Part shown: one piece after another, positions 36,138-45,858 of the stretch | Position numbering within the stretch: the first letter of the stretch is position 1 | Layout of the letters: every line of letters begins with the position of its first letter | Source of the DNA: Tomitella cavernea | GTDB taxonomy: Bacteria > Actinomycetota > Actinomycetes > Mycobacteriales > Mycobacteriaceae | Direction: 5' to 3' | NCBI RefSeq assembly: GCF_016599145.1 | Contig: NZ_JAENKO010000019.1 | Location: 1 to 64,000, forward strand | Length of the DNA: 64,000 bases | Program-made: the position numbers and the translations under genes | Notes under the pieces: generated by a model | Told to the model about the DNA's origin: nothing | Databases searched by the model: none | What the model saw: the letters and a program-made list of their open reading frames with translations, nothing else

Positions 36138-36577
36138 GCGCTGTTCCTTCGTCTCGTTCGTCCCCGGGGCGGTCGATGGCGGCCGACGAGCGGGACTCCG
36201 CCATCGCCGGACCCCGCATCGACTACCCGGGACCGGTCATGCTCGCCTCCAGTGTGACACTTGCGAGGTTCACCGGGCCTACCGGTCGACGATGCCGGTA
36301 TCGTCACGCTGCGCCATCGTCACGCTGCGCCGGTACCGCCGCGCCGCACGGCGCCGCGCACGTCAGCCGGGCCGGGGTCGCCACCGCCCGGCGTTTGGGC
36401 CCGCAGCACGCCGCTGGTACTCTCGACCACTGGCGTAGGCGCGTACCCACTGCAGGGTGCGCTTCTGCCGTCGACAGACGTCCCGGCCGGCGTCCTCCCC
36501 GGAGGATCCGGCCAGCAAGCAACCCAGGTCGGCCCCGCCGGTCGGCCGCAGCACAGCCAAGACAGAGGTAATCACGC
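36138..36577. other. Divergent lepA-rpsT intergenic region
   Basis: 440 bp. The lepA ribosome site is at its left end. TCGTCACGCTGCGCC occurs twice in direct repeat (36301-36315 and 36317-36331), beside GC-rich palindromic sequence. Part of the right side is probably the rpsT promoter and 5' leader. No coding frame with a family resemblance is seen, although this gap holds several genes in M. tuberculosis. Confidence 0.4.
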
Positions 36578-36844
36578 GTGGCCAACATCAAGTCCCAGAA
36601 GAAGCGGATCCTGACGAACGAGCGCGACCGTCTCCGCAACCAGTCGGTGAAGGCATCGCTGCGCACCGCCATCCGCAAGTTCCGCGGAGCGGTGGACGCG
36701 GGCGACCAGAACGCCGCCCAGTCGCTGCTCGTCAGCACCAGCCGTGACCTGGACAAGGCGGCCGCCAAGGGCGTCATCCACCGCAACCAGGCCGCCAACA
36801 AGAAGTCGGCGATGGCGAAGGCCACCCAGCAGCTCGGAGCCTGA
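36578..36844 (+). CDS. rpsT: 30S ribosomal protein S20
   Basis: 88-residue basic helical protein ([21 protein letters not shown] start, [18 protein letters not shown] end) binding 16S rRNA early in 30S assembly. The start is a GTG with AGAGG ten bases upstream. It stands alone, followed by a strong 16-bp hairpin shared with convergent holA. Confidence 0.97.
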   Translation: MANIKSQKKRILTNERDRLRNQSVKASLRTAIRKFRGAVDAGDQNAAQSLLVSTSRDLDKAAAKGVIHRNQAANKKSAMAKATQQLGA

Positions 36845-36884
36845 TCGCCCGCTGTCGACGGACAGGCGACCCGCAGCATCTTCC

Positions 36885-36919
36885 ACGAGGGCCAGCCCGC
36901 ACCGCGGGCTGGCCCTCGT
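36885..36919. terminator. Bidirectional terminator rpsT/holA
   Basis: Perfect 16-bp inverted repeat (36885-36900 with 36904-36919) around a three-base loop acc, 40 bp after the rpsT stop and 39 bp before the holA stop. Probably serves both convergent genes. Confidence 0.85.
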
Positions 36920-36957
36920 CGGGTCCGGGTCCGGCACAGGACGGCCGGGCCGCGCGT

Positions 36958-37998
36958 TCACCCGCCGCGCAACTCGCAGACGCGCAGGACGGCCCGCTCC
37001 AGCGCGTAATCCGGCTCCGGCGAACCGCCCTTGACGTCGCCGTTGAGGGTGGCGACCACCTGCAGCGCGCGCCCGATCGTCTCCGGGCGCCACCCGCGCA
37101 GCTGGGCCTGCGCCTTCTTGATCTTCCACGGCGGCATCCCCAGCGACCCGGCCATGGAGTACGGGTCGCCCCGGCCCGCCGCACCCACCCGGGCGATGGT
37201 GTGCACCGCGTCCGCCAGTGCGTCCGCCAGCGGCACGTGCGCGGTCCCCCGCTGCAGGGCCCACCGCAACGCCTCGAGGGCCGCCGCCCGGTCCCCCGCG
37301 ACGGCCTTGTCCGCCACGTCGAACCCACTCACCTCGGCCCGGCCCTCGTAGTACTTGCGCACGGCGGCCGCATCCACCTTGCCGCCGGTGTCCGCCACCA
37401 GCTGCGAGCACGCCGACGCCAACTCGCGCAGGTCGGACCCCACCGCTGCGAGCACCGCCTCGACCACGTCCGGCGCGGCGCGAACGCCGGCCGAACGGAA
37501 CTCGCCGCGGACGAAGTCGCCACGTTGCTGCGACTTGAGTTTGGCGCAGTCGTGCACCTGCGCGCCGGCCTTCTTGAGCGCGGGCACCATCGACTTGGCG
37601 CGGCCCCCGCCCGAGTGCACGACGACCAGGTACACCCCGTCGGGCAGGTCCGTCGCCGTGTCCGCGACCAGCTTGGCCGGTTCCTTGCCCGCCTCCCCCG
37701 CCGCGTCGAGGACGATGATGCGGTCCTCCCCGAACAGCGACGGGCTGAGCATCTCGGCCAGCTCATTGACCGCCACCTCGCCCGCACGCAGCCGGGTGGC
37801 CTGCAGGTTTCGCCCTTCCCCCGATGCCGCGCGCACCGCGGCCAGAACGCCCCCCACGGCCCGTTCGATCAGCAGTTCCTCGTCGCCCAACACCAGGTGC
37901 AAGGTGGCGGGAGCCGCGCCGCCCGCAGAACCGCCGGAGGCGGAGCGGGAATCCGGCGCAGTAGTGGTATCGGCTGGGGTGCGGGCCCGAGTGGTCAC
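36958..37998 (-). CDS. holA: DNA polymerase III delta subunit
   Basis: 346 residues from the GTG at 37998. It is the wrench subunit of the clamp loader that opens the beta ring. AAA+-like domains are recognisable from [20 protein letters not shown], the segment [14 protein letters not shown], the conserved [13 protein letters not shown] and the C-terminal collar helices ([37 protein letters not shown]). The N-terminal ~30 residues are Thr/Ala/Gly-rich and variable. It follows comEC-comEA on the same strand, the common comEA-comEC-holA order. Confidence 0.93.
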   Translation of the reverse strand: MTTRARTPADTTTAPDSRSASGGSAGGAAPATLHLVLGDEELLIERAVGGVLAAVRAASGEGRNLQATRLRAGEVAVNELAEMLSPSLFGEDRIIVLDAAGEAGKEPAKLVADTATDLPDGVYLVVVHSGGGRAKSMVPALKKAGAQVHDCAKLKSQQRGDFVRGEFRSAGVRAAPDVVEAVLAAVGSDLRELASACSQLVADTGGKVDAAAVRKYYEGRAEVSGFDVADKAVAGDRAAALEALRWALQRGTAHVPLADALADAVHTIARVGAAGRGDPYSMAGSLGMPPWKIKKAQAQLRGWRPETIGRALQVVATLNGDVKGGSPEPDYALERAVLRVCELRGG

Positions 37999-38074
37999 GG
38001 CACAATGCTGCCACGGCGGTCCGACGGGCGGGCGGGCCACTCCGCCACCTCGCGCCGGTCGCCATGCTGTTCCG

Positions 38075-39694
38075 TCATCCGAACCCCGTCCAGTGCGCGG
38101 GCAACCACACCGCCTCGGCCGCCGCGGTGGCCACCACCGCGCACCACCGGAAGCGGCGGCTGCCGTACCACCCGCAGACGCCGGCGATCGCCGCGGCGGT
38201 CACCACGGCGCCCGCGGCGCCGTCGGGGACCGCGATCCGCGCCCACGGCAGCCCCGCACACCACTCGGCCACGTGGACCAACCACCACGCCGGCGGCCCC
38301 GCGCACGCCACCGTCAGCTCCGCCGCCCACGGCCAGACGCCCGCGAGCGCCGCCGCCACGGCGCCCGCGATGGTCGCCGGCGCCACTGCGGGCGCCGCCA
38401 GCACGTTCGCCACGACGGCGACGGTGCTCACCCCGCCGGAGATCGCGGCCACCACCGGGATCGTGACCAAGTGAGCCGTCGATGCCACCACCACCGCCTG
38501 CACAGTGGCGGACGCCCCGCGGCGGCCGCGCAGTCGGTCCACCCACACCGGTGCCACCACCACCAGAGCCGCGGTGGCGGCGACGGACATGGCGAACCCC
38601 GCGTCCACGGACAGCGCCGGCTTCCAGGCCAGCAATGCCAGCACCGCCGCACCGAGCGCCGGCAGCGCCTGCCTGCGACGCCCGGTCACCAGGGCGAGCA
38701 GTCCGATCAGCCCCATCGCCGCCGCACGCAGAACGCTGGGCGACGGGCGGACGAGCACGACGAACCCCGCCACCGCGAGCGCGGTCAGCACCGCGGCGGG
38801 CCGCGGCCCCAGCGGGCGCACCAGCAGCAATACCAGCCCGCACACCAGCGCGAAGTTGCTTCCGGACACCGCAGTGAGGTGGGTGAGTCCCGCCGTCGTG
38901 AACTGCTGTTCCGCCTGCGGCGACATTCCGGACACGTCGCCCAGCACCAGGCCGCGCACGAGCCCCGCCTCGCGGTCGCCGAGCATGTTCGAACAGAGTG
39001 CGGTGAAGCGGGATCGTACTCCAGCCGCGACACGCTGCATCCACGAAGGCGCGCTCACCGTCTTCGGGGATCCGCGGGCGCGGATCGCCGCCACAGTGAG
39101 GTCGCGGCGGTCGGGCGCCGCGACCCGGCCGTAGAAGCCGACCCGCTGTCCCGGAAGCAGCCCACTCCAGCCGTCGGCCGGTGCGAACACCACGACGGCG
39201 CCCGCCGCCGCGCGGTCGCGCCCGCCCGCGCGCACCGACACCAGCTCCCCGCGCACGAGGATCCGCGTTGCGGCGCCATCGCGGGCATCCGCCGCGCCGA
39301 TGCGACGCGGGTCGCCGTCGAGTCGCATCGTCACGTGGGCCCGCTGTCCGTACAGGCCGGTGATCGGGTTGGCCTCCACGGCGTGCGCGCGCACCGCCGT
39401 CGCCGCCGCGAACCCGCACGCCGCGAGCAGGACCCCGGCCAACGTACCTGCCGTAGCCCTGCACGCCTGCTCTGCGCGGTGACCGGCCCCCCACGCGACG
39501 GCGACTGCGAGCGCACCGCCCGCCCCCGCGGCCAGGGCGATGGTCCATGCGGCCGCGGCCCCGCACCACACCCCGGCCGCCGTTACGCACCAGCAGGCGA
39601 ACGCCGCCGTCGCCAAGCGCGCGTCCAGGCGCCGATGCCGTTGCTCCCCGGACCCGCCGTGCCGGACGCCACCGGCGACCGGAGATCCGGTCAC
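38075..39694 (-). CDS. comEC: ComEC-type DNA uptake channel protein
   Basis: 539-residue polytopic membrane protein. The N-terminal DUF4131/OB part ([20 protein letters not shown]) is followed by the competence domain with [26 protein letters not shown] and [13 protein letters not shown]. In competent bacteria ComEC carries transforming ssDNA across the membrane. The C-terminal metallo-beta-lactamase-like domain of Bacillus ComEC is absent, as in mycobacterial versions. The GTG overlaps the comEA stop. Competence has not been shown here and the pair may have another role. Confidence 0.88.
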   Translation of the reverse strand: MTGSPVAGGVRHGGSGEQRHRRLDARLATAAFACWCVTAAGVWCGAAAAWTIALAAGAGGALAVAVAWGAGHRAEQACRATAGTLAGVLLAACGFAAATAVRAHAVEANPITGLYGQRAHVTMRLDGDPRRIGAADARDGAATRILVRGELVSVRAGGRDRAAAGAVVVFAPADGWSGLLPGQRVGFYGRVAAPDRRDLTVAAIRARGSPKTVSAPSWMQRVAAGVRSRFTALCSNMLGDREAGLVRGLVLGDVSGMSPQAEQQFTTAGLTHLTAVSGSNFALVCGLVLLLVRPLGPRPAAVLTALAVAGFVVLVRPSPSVLRAAAMGLIGLLALVTGRRRQALPALGAAVLALLAWKPALSVDAGFAMSVAATAALVVVAPVWVDRLRGRRGASATVQAVVVASTAHLVTIPVVAAISGGVSTVAVVANVLAAPAVAPATIAGAVAAALAGVWPWAAELTVACAGPPAWWLVHVAEWCAGLPWARIAVPDGAAGAVVTAAAIAGVCGWYGSRRFRWCAVVATAAAEAVWLPAHWTGFG

Positions 39695-40779
39695 ACGGTC
39701 ACCGCATCCCGCAGCCGATCGAGTGTGGCCGGCCCGATGCCCCGCACCTCGGTGAGCTGATCGACCGAGGCGAACCGCCCGTTCTGTGCGCGCCATTGCA
39801 GGATCGATTCCGCCGTCACCGGGCCCACCCCCGGGAGCGCTTCCAGCGCCGACCGGTCCGCCGTGTTGAGGTCGACGGGCGCACCGGCTGCGGCCCCGGA
39901 ACCGGACCCGGATGGGCTTCCACCGGAGGCGGCCGCCGAGCCCGCGGGGATCGTGGCGCTGCCCAGGCGCGGCGCCCCGCCGTCCTCCGGGGCCACGCCC
40001 ACGAGAACCTGGTCGCCGTCGGCGAGCCGCTGCGCGAGGTTGAGGCTCAGCAGGTCGGCGCCCTCCGTCGGCCCGCCCGCGGCGTTCAGCGCGTCGGCGA
40101 CGCGTGCGCCACGCTCGAGCCGGACCAGGCCGCCGTGGTGCACGAGTCCCTGCACCGATACAACGATCTCCTCGGGGACCGCGGCCGCACGCTCACCCGG
40201 CGCGGCGGTCTTGCCCGGTACCGAGGCCGCCGGGGCCCCCGCCGACGACTCGGCTCGTGCCGACGCCGTCCCGCCCGCCTCGCCGCCGCCCGCCGGGTCC
40301 GCACCGTCGAGCGCCACCGTCGCCGACGCGACCTCCGGCACCGGTACGGCCACGGGCCGGTCCCGCAGCACCCCCACCCCCGCCGCGGCCGTCGCCAGCA
40401 GGCCCACCACCGCGAGCACGACGGCGCCGCGTCGGCCCACAGCGAACCGGGTGCCGCGCCAACGGTCCGGCACGCGTGCAGCGACACGTTCCTGGAGGCC
40501 GGTGCGCGTCGCGACGTTCGCACGGACCGGCGACGACTGCGGCCGACCTGCGTAGACGTCGACTGCGTCGGCGTCGGCAACATCCATACCGCCAACGTCC
40601 GCACCGCCCACATCCGCACCGGAAGGGTCCACACCGGCAGGGTCGACGCCGGCGGGTCCCGGCCCCAGATCCTCACGGCGGTCGCTGTCCAGCCACGCAG
40701 GCCGCGGCGCGCCGGCGCCGCCCGCAGCGACGCCGAAGAGCCGGTCCATGGACGGTTGTGACGAGGTGGAGGTGCGCAT
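39691..40779 (-). CDS. comEA: ComEA-like DNA-binding protein
   Basis: 362 residues. A long N-terminal cytosolic part contains an imperfect Gly-Val/Ala-Asp repeat (GVDPAGVDPSGADVGGADVGG). One transmembrane segment (GAVVLAVVGLLATAAAGVGVL, near residue 118) follows, then an SLBB domain (VSVQGLVHHGGLVRLERGARVADALNAAGG). The C-terminal helix-hairpin-helix pair is VDLNTADRSALEALPGVGP and LTEVRGIGPATLDRL. The last two match DNA-receptor ComEA. Upstream are two perfect DnaA-box sequences in tandem. Coupled to comEC by GTGA overlap. Confidence 0.9.
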   Translation of the reverse strand: MRTSTSSQPSMDRLFGVAAGGAGAPRPAWLDSDRREDLGPGPAGVDPAGVDPSGADVGGADVGGMDVADADAVDVYAGRPQSSPVRANVATRTGLQERVAARVPDRWRGTRFAVGRRGAVVLAVVGLLATAAAGVGVLRDRPVAVPVPEVASATVALDGADPAGGGEAGGTASARAESSAGAPAASVPGKTAAPGERAAAVPEEIVVSVQGLVHHGGLVRLERGARVADALNAAGGPTEGADLLSLNLAQRLADGDQVLVGVAPEDGGAPRLGSATIPAGSAAASGGSPSGSGSGAAAGAPVDLNTADRSALEALPGVGPVTAESILQWRAQNGRFASVDQLTEVRGIGPATLDRLRDAVTV

Positions 40780-40849
40780 GCCCCGACGCTAAGCGGCATC
40801 TCCGCGACGGACCGCCGGCCGTGCACCGACCACCTGGGGTTTTGCAGAA

Positions 40850-40883
40850 GCCTGTGGACAACCGGCGCCTGTGGACAACCGGC
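40850..40883. promoter_or_regulatory. Two tandem DnaA boxes upstream of comEA
   Basis: A 17-bp unit gcctgtggacaaccggc is repeated without a gap (40850-40866, 40867-40883). Each copy holds TGTGGACAA (40853-40861 and 40870-40878), the complement of the actinobacterial DnaA box TTGTCCACA. They lie 71-104 bp before comEA, between it and the degV 3' end, so DnaA binding could influence comEA-comEC-holA. Confidence 0.5.
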
Positions 40884-40910
40884 GCGGCTGCAGCCGATCG
40901 CGCAACTCCC

Positions 40911-41759
40911 TCAGCGCAGGCCGGGCAGCACCGACACCCCCGCAGAGCCCGGCCCCAGATGCAGCCCCAGCACCGGACCGAACTCGCCCCGGTGCACCGT
41001 CACCTCGTCGCCGAGCCGCTCCCGCAGCAGGTGCTCGAGCGTGTCCGCACGGTCGGGCGCCTCCCAATGCTGCACCGCGAGCTCGGCACGCGTTCCCGCC
41101 GGCTGCGCGTCGAGCTCGGCGACGACATGCTCGACGAGCTTGCGCATGCCCTTGCTGGGGATCCGCAGCTTGTCCCGCAGCTCGAGCGTGCCCCCGCCGA
41201 TGCGCAACAGCACCCGCACCGACAAGGCAGAGGACACGAACATCGTGGCGCCGCCGGCCCGGCCCCCGCGACGCAAGTCGTCGAGCCGGTGGATGTAGAC
41301 CACGCCGAACGCGCGCGCACACGCGGCAGCGGCCGTCTCATAGACCTCGTCCAGCGACGCCCCGCCCGCCGCCGCCCGCACCGCTTCGAGCACCGGCATG
41401 CCGACGGTCATGCCGGCCCCGCCCGAGTCGACCACCCGCACCCGCGACCCCACCCGGTCCGCGGCCTGCCTGGCCGCATCCCACGTCCCGGACAGCGCCC
41501 TGGACAGGTGCACCGCCACGATGCCGTCGCCCCCGCTCGCGTCGAGCGCCTCCGCGTACACCTGCTCGAGCTCGCCCGGAGACGGCCCCGCCGAGGTGTA
41601 GTCATCGGATTTCGGCGGACGCGGCGGCACCTCGTCGACGCCCTCCCGGTAGTCGTCCGCCTCCACGAGCACGTGCAGCGGGACTATGCGCAGGCCCTCC
41701 CCGTCGGCGAGCCCGCCGTGCAGGCCGGCCGTCGAATCGGTCACGACGATTACTGGCAC
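40911..41759 (-). CDS. degV: DegV family fatty-acid-binding protein
   Basis: 282-residue protein of the DegV/FakB group, which in Gram-positives binds fatty acids for phosphorylation by FakA. It begins VPVIVVTDSTAGL (nucleotide/lipid motif with TDSTA) and contains IVAVHLSRALSGTWDAARQAA and the conserved VRVVDSGGAGMTVGMPVLEA. No fakA kinase gene is nearby. The GTG at 41759 lies two codons after the octT stop. Position matches Rv2417c beside octT/gpgP. Confidence 0.9.
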   Translation of the reverse strand: MPVIVVTDSTAGLHGGLADGEGLRIVPLHVLVEADDYREGVDEVPPRPPKSDDYTSAGPSPGELEQVYAEALDASGGDGIVAVHLSRALSGTWDAARQAADRVGSRVRVVDSGGAGMTVGMPVLEAVRAAAGGASLDEVYETAAAACARAFGVVYIHRLDDLRRGGRAGGATMFVSSALSVRVLLRIGGGTLELRDKLRIPSKGMRKLVEHVVAELDAQPAGTRAELAVQHWEAPDRADTLEHLLRERLGDEVTVHRGEFGPVLGLHLGPGSAGVSVLPGLR

Positions 41760-41763
41760 GGGA

Positions 41764-42546
41764 CTACCGTATGCCCTCGGACGTCGGCGCATCGGAGACA
41801 GGTGTGATCCGCCCGAGCGCGGCGAGCATGGCTTCGGCCACTGCCCGGTGGCCCTCGAACCCCCAGTGGATCCCGTCCGGATTGCCCCGGCCGGCCAGCA
41901 CGTGTTCGCCGGTCGCTTCGCCCAGGTCCACCAGCGGCACGCCGTGCTGCCCGGCCCAGCCCTCGATGGCGCGCACCGTCCCGGCCCGCCCCGCGTGCAC
42001 CCGTCCGTAGGCGTCGCAGATGTGCCGCGACGGCAGGGTCGCCACCACCGGCAGGCCGGGACGCAGGTGCGCCAGCGCGCCACGGCACTTCTCGAGATAG
42101 TGCGCCGTCAACTGCGGCGGCAGCGCGAGCGGACGTCCCAGGCGCGCCAGCCGCGGCTGCAGGAACTGGTAGCCCGCACGCACGGCGCGGCGCACCGGCT
42201 CCGGCCGCAGATAGCGGATCTGCTCGCGCAGAGCCGTCGGCAGCGGGGAGGGCAGCGAGTCCATTCCGGACACGCCGAAGACCACTGCGCCGGCGCGGGG
42301 CACCGCAGCCCACAACCGCGGGTCCTGGGTCAGCGCCCACCAGGCGTCGCGTGTGGTCCAGCCGACGCGGGCGACCAGCTCGACCCGCCAGCCCAGCCGC
42401 GCGGCGACCAGGTTGGGCCAGATGCGCGGATCGTCGGCCGCGAGCCCGCCCCGCGGACCGTAGTAGGACAGCGAGTCGGCGAGGACGAGCAGCACCGGCC
42501 TCTCGTCCCGCCCGTCGCCCGCCGTCGAAAGCGCCTCAACCGACAT
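41764..42546 (-). CDS. octT: SGNH acyltransferase OctT
   Basis: 260-residue SGNH/GDSL-fold enzyme with block [13 protein letters not shown] and the C-terminal catalytic pair [11 protein letters not shown]. tuberculosis Rv2418c, in the same place, transfers octanoate to diglucosylglycerate, an early step of methylglucose lipopolysaccharide. The ATG at 42546 overlaps the gpgP end by 11 bp. There is no signal peptide. Together with gpgP this places two consecutive steps of the pathway in one transcript. Confidence 0.85.
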   Translation of the reverse strand: MSVEALSTAGDGRDERPVLLVLADSLSYYGPRGGLAADDPRIWPNLVAARLGWRVELVARVGWTTRDAWWALTQDPRLWAAVPRAGAVVFGVSGMDSLPSPLPTALREQIRYLRPEPVRRAVRAGYQFLQPRLARLGRPLALPPQLTAHYLEKCRGALAHLRPGLPVVATLPSRHICDAYGRVHAGRAGTVRAIEGWAGQHGVPLVDLGEATGEHVLAGRGNPDGIHWGFEGHRAVAEAMLAALGRITPVSDAPTSEGIR

Positions 42547-43192
42547 CGTCCGCACCGCTCCCCGCATCCGCGTTCCACACGTTCAACCGCCACTGCGGCG
42601 AGGACCGCCCCCTCCGCGAAGCCAGCTCGGTCCAGCCGGTGTTGCCGATGCCGCCGATCACCGGCCAGGTGTCCACCGGCAGCCCCAGCAATGCCGCGGT
42701 CACCGCCGCGATCACCCCACCGTGCGCCACCACCAGCAGGGGCCGGTCCGCCCACGCACCGCTGCGGTCGATCTGCGCAACGCACTCCTCGATCACCGGC
42801 ACCGCGCGCGCAGCCACCTGGACCCGCGACTCGCCGCCGGGCGGGGCCCAGGTGGCGTCCGCGCGCCAGTGATCCCGCGCGCCCGGGTACACGGCGTCCA
42901 CCTCGTAGTGGGTGCGCCCCTGCCACTCGCCCAGGTGTGTCTCACGCAGCCGGGGGTCCGTCTGCACGGCGACGCCCGTGGCGGCCCCCACCGCGAGCGC
43001 GGTGTCGTAGGCCCGGCGCAGGTCGGAGGCGACGATGGCATGCGGGCGCATCGCCGCGAACGCCGCACCGGCCGCGCGCGCCTGGCGTTCACCCAGGTCC
43101 GACAGCGACGTGTCCAGCTGGCCCTGCATGCGGCTTTCCGCGTTGTGCTCGGTCTGGCCGTGACGCAGCAGGACCACCCTGCGTCCTGTCAC
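42536..43192 (-). CDS. gpgP: Glucosyl-3-phosphoglycerate phosphatase
   Basis: 218-residue histidine phosphatase: phosphohistidine motif [10 protein letters not shown] at residues 8-17, second histidine in [11 protein letters not shown], plus [15 protein letters not shown]. Rv2419c in the same position dephosphorylates glucosyl-3-phosphoglycerate, the second step of methylglucose lipopolysaccharide synthesis. The GTG at 43192 overlaps the rsfS stop. A general phosphoglycerate mutase-like role cannot be excluded from sequence alone, but the neighbourhood supports this one. Confidence 0.87.
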   Translation of the reverse strand: MTGRRVVLLRHGQTEHNAESRMQGQLDTSLSDLGERQARAAGAAFAAMRPHAIVASDLRRAYDTALAVGAATGVAVQTDPRLRETHLGEWQGRTHYEVDAVYPGARDHWRADATWAPPGGESRVQVAARAVPVIEECVAQIDRSGAWADRPLLVVAHGGVIAAVTAALLGLPVDTWPVIGGIGNTGWTELASRRGRSSPQWRLNVWNADAGSGADDVG

Positions 43193-43572
43193 CTGGCCGG
43201 CTCCACCTGCCCGGCAGCCCCGTCGATGGGCACCTCGGGGCAGTCCTTCCACAGCTTTTCCAGTGCGTAGTACTCGCGTTCGTCGTCGTGCTGGATGTGC
43301 ACCACCATGTCGACGTAGTCGAGCAGCGCCCAGCGGCCCTCGCGCACACCCTCGCGGCGCGCCGGCCGGTGCCCGGCCTCGCGCAGCTTCTCCTCGACGT
43401 TGTCGACGATAGCGGATACCAGGCGCTCGTTGGGGGCCGACGCGATCACGAAGCAGTCAGTGATGACGAGGCGCTCGGAGACGTCCAGAATGCGCACGTC
43501 GGTGGCCTTCTTGTCCGCGGCTGCGGCGGCGGCGACCCGCGCCATCGAGGCGGCCTCGGCGGTTGCTGTCAC
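43189..43572 (-). CDS. rsfS: Ribosomal silencing factor RsfS
   Basis: 127-residue protein that binds ribosomal protein L14 and blocks subunit joining in starvation. Family features are [25 protein letters not shown] and the C-terminal [30 protein letters not shown]. The GTG overlaps the nadD stop (GTGA) and the gene's own stop overlaps gpgP. The nadD-rsfS-gpgP order is conserved across actinobacteria. Confidence 0.96.
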   Translation of the reverse strand: MTATAEAASMARVAAAAAADKKATDVRILDVSERLVITDCFVIASAPNERLVSAIVDNVEEKLREAGHRPARREGVREGRWALLDYVDMVVHIQHDDEREYYALEKLWKDCPEVPIDGAAGQVEPAR

Positions 43573-44288
43573 GTGTGGTTCTCCCCTGTGTCGGCGGTGG
43601 TGTGCGGCCCGGCAAGGCGCGGTGCCGAGGTGCGGGCGGTGCCGTCCGCGCGGACGGCGTGTGCGGGACGGTACAGGTTGCGCTTGGCTATGTACTGCAC
43701 GACGCCGTCGGGCACGAGGTACCAGACGGGCCGGGACCGCGCCGCACGCTCCCGGCACTCCGTCGAGGATATCGCCAAGGCCGGGACCTCGACCACGCTG
43801 ACCGTGTCCTCGGGGCGGCCGCGCAGTATCTCCTCGAGCGGTCCCACATCAAGGTCGTAGCCGGGACGTGTGACGCCGACGAACTTTGCCAGCTCGAACA
43901 GCTCCTCCCAGCGTTGCCAGGTCAGGATCGTCGAGATCGCGTCCGCACCGGTGATGAAGTACAGATCCGCGTCGCCGTGCTGGGCGCGCAGGTCGCGAAG
44001 GGTGTCGACGGTGAACGTGGTGCCCGGGCGGTCGATGTCCACACGGCTGACCGAGAAGCGTGGATTCGACGCGGTGGCGATGACCGTCATCAGGTAACGG
44101 TCCTCCGGCTGGCTGACCCGGCGCGACGCCTTCTGCCAGGGGTTTCCGGTGGGAACGAAGACCACCTCGTCGAGATCGAACAGATCGGCCACCTCGCTGG
44201 CCGCCACCAGGTGGCCGTGGTGGATCGGGTCGAAGGTGCCGCCCATGACGCCCAGCCGTCGCCTGCGTCCGCCGGGTGAGGTTTCCAT
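43569..44288 (-). CDS. nadD: Nicotinate-nucleotide adenylyltransferase
   Basis: 239 residues. The nucleotidyltransferase motif [12 protein letters not shown] (residues 16-27) and the C-terminal [28 protein letters not shown] are diagnostic. It converts nicotinate mononucleotide and ATP to deamido-NAD. The last ~30 residues are a variable tail. First gene of the nadD-rsfS-gpgP-octT run, about 20 bp after the VWA gene. Confidence 0.96.
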   Translation of the reverse strand: METSPGGRRRRLGVMGGTFDPIHHGHLVAASEVADLFDLDEVVFVPTGNPWQKASRRVSQPEDRYLMTVIATASNPRFSVSRVDIDRPGTTFTVDTLRDLRAQHGDADLYFITGADAISTILTWQRWEELFELAKFVGVTRPGYDLDVGPLEEILRGRPEDTVSVVEVPALAISSTECRERAARSRPVWYLVPDGVVQYIAKRNLYRPAHAVRADGTARTSAPRLAGPHTTADTGENHT

Positions 44289-44309
44289 GGATGACGAGCT
44301 TACGGACTG

Positions 44310-45803
44310 CTAAATCGGCAGCAACCGCGAGATCACCCCGGTGAGCTGCTCGGCGGTCCGGCATTCGTACATGGGCACGACGGTCCCGTAGGCGGTGGCG
44401 ACCGAATCGCCCGTGCCCCATTGGCCCGCCGGTTCGGGATTGAGCCAGTGCGACTGCCGCGCGGCCTGGCGCATCCGCTGCAACGCCGCCAGGTTGGGGT
44501 CGCGGTAGTTGTTGCGGGCGTCGCCGAGGATGAGCAGCGACGACTTGTCGGTCAGCGCGTGGGCGTACTCCTCGGCGAACCCGCCCAACGCGTTGCCGTA
44601 GTCGGAGTGCCCGTCGTAGGTGATCAGCCGTGCCTCGCGCACCATCCGCGACATCGCGACGCCCAGGTCGGAACCGGCCTCGAAGTATCCGCTCACCTCA
44701 TCGGTCGTGTCGATGAACGCGAACACCCGCACTCGCGAGAACTGCTCGCGCAGCGTGTGCACCAGCTGCAGGGTGAAGTGGCTGAAACCGGCCACCGAGC
44801 CGGACACGTCGCACAGCACCACCAGCTCGGGGCGCGCGGGCCGGGGCTTGCGCAGCACCAGGTCGATGGGCACCCCGCCCGTGCTCATCGACTTGCGCAG
44901 CGTGCGCCGGACGTCGATCTCGCCTCTGCGCGAGCGCCGACGGCGGGCAGCCAGTCGCGTGGCCAGCGCCCGCGCCAACGGCACCATCGTCTTGCGCAGC
45001 GCCTGCAAGTCGGCGTCCGAGGCACGCAGGAAGTCCACCTGCTCCGCCAATTGCGGCACCCCGTACTGCGCCACGCGGTCACGCCCGAGCCTCTCGGCAC
45101 TGCGTCGGCGCGTCTCTCTCTGCACCATCCGGCGCAGCCGGTCCATCCGCTCGAGCGCGGTCCGCAGCGCCACCTCGTTACGGTGCACGTGGCGGTGGCC
45201 GGGGTCGTCCTGCGACGGGCCGAGCATGCCGTCGAGCATCCGGCGAAGGATGTTGTCACCCGACAGGCCGCGCATCGCCTGGTACGCGGAGAAGGATTCG
45301 CCCGAGTAGCCGTCGTAGCGGCCGAGCCCGTCGACGATGTCCGCCACCAGCCGGTCCATCCGCTCGCGCCCCTCATCGCTCTCATCGGCGAGCAGGGCCG
45401 CCAGCAGCTCCTCCAGCGCCTGGGGGTCGAGGTTCCCGTCCTCGTCGACGGGCAGCTCGGTGGGCGCCCCGTCAGCGCTGTCAGCGCCCTCGGTGCCGTC
45501 GCCCTCGCCCCCGTCGCGCCGCGCACCGATCCCCGACGGAAACCACAGGTCGAACAGCACGTCGAAGGTGTCGCGGTGCACCGGTCGGCGCAGCAGCGCG
45601 CTGGCCAGACCCTCGCGCACGGCCTCACGGTCCAGCGGGTCGAGCACGGCGAGCACCCGCCCGGCGTCCACCGTCTCCGACGGGCCCACCGCGATGCCCT
45701 TGCCGCGCAGTGCGCCGACGAATCCCACGAGATGCCCCGGGATCCCGTGGGGGGCGAGCGGCCCGGACGGCGGCCGGGCTCGCGGGCTGCGGAGGTTCGA
45801 CAT
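44310..45803 (-). CDS. VWA-domain (CoxE-like) protein
   Basis: 497-residue cytosolic protein with a C-terminal von Willebrand A/CoxE domain. The MIDAS motif DVSGS is near residue 332, in PELVVLCDVSGSVAGFSHF, with the threonine/aspartate of the site in FIDTTDEVSGYF and LGDARNN. The central part is very arginine-rich and helical. It is paired with the MoxR ATPase just upstream; such pairs act as chaperone systems that insert metals or activate partner enzymes. Corresponds to Rv2425c. The substrate of the pair is unknown. Confidence 0.88.
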   Translation of the reverse strand: MSNLRSPRARPPSGPLAPHGIPGHLVGFVGALRGKGIAVGPSETVDAGRVLAVLDPLDREAVREGLASALLRRPVHRDTFDVLFDLWFPSGIGARRDGGEGDGTEGADSADGAPTELPVDEDGNLDPQALEELLAALLADESDEGRERMDRLVADIVDGLGRYDGYSGESFSAYQAMRGLSGDNILRRMLDGMLGPSQDDPGHRHVHRNEVALRTALERMDRLRRMVQRETRRRSAERLGRDRVAQYGVPQLAEQVDFLRASDADLQALRKTMVPLARALATRLAARRRRSRRGEIDVRRTLRKSMSTGGVPIDLVLRKPRPARPELVVLCDVSGSVAGFSHFTLQLVHTLREQFSRVRVFAFIDTTDEVSGYFEAGSDLGVAMSRMVREARLITYDGHSDYGNALGGFAEEYAHALTDKSSLLILGDARNNYRDPNLAALQRMRQAARQSHWLNPEPAGQWGTGDSVATAYGTVVPMYECRTAEQLTGVISRLLPI

Positions 45804-45858
45804 GGCTTCTCCCCGGGCCTTTCGGTCAGTTCATCCGTGAGTGCAGTCGCGGCCGAGC

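Noticed and set aside
38075-40779. Claim of natural transformation from comEA/comEC
   Set aside because: These two genes occur in many non-competent actinobacteria; no pilus or comF-type genes are in the window.
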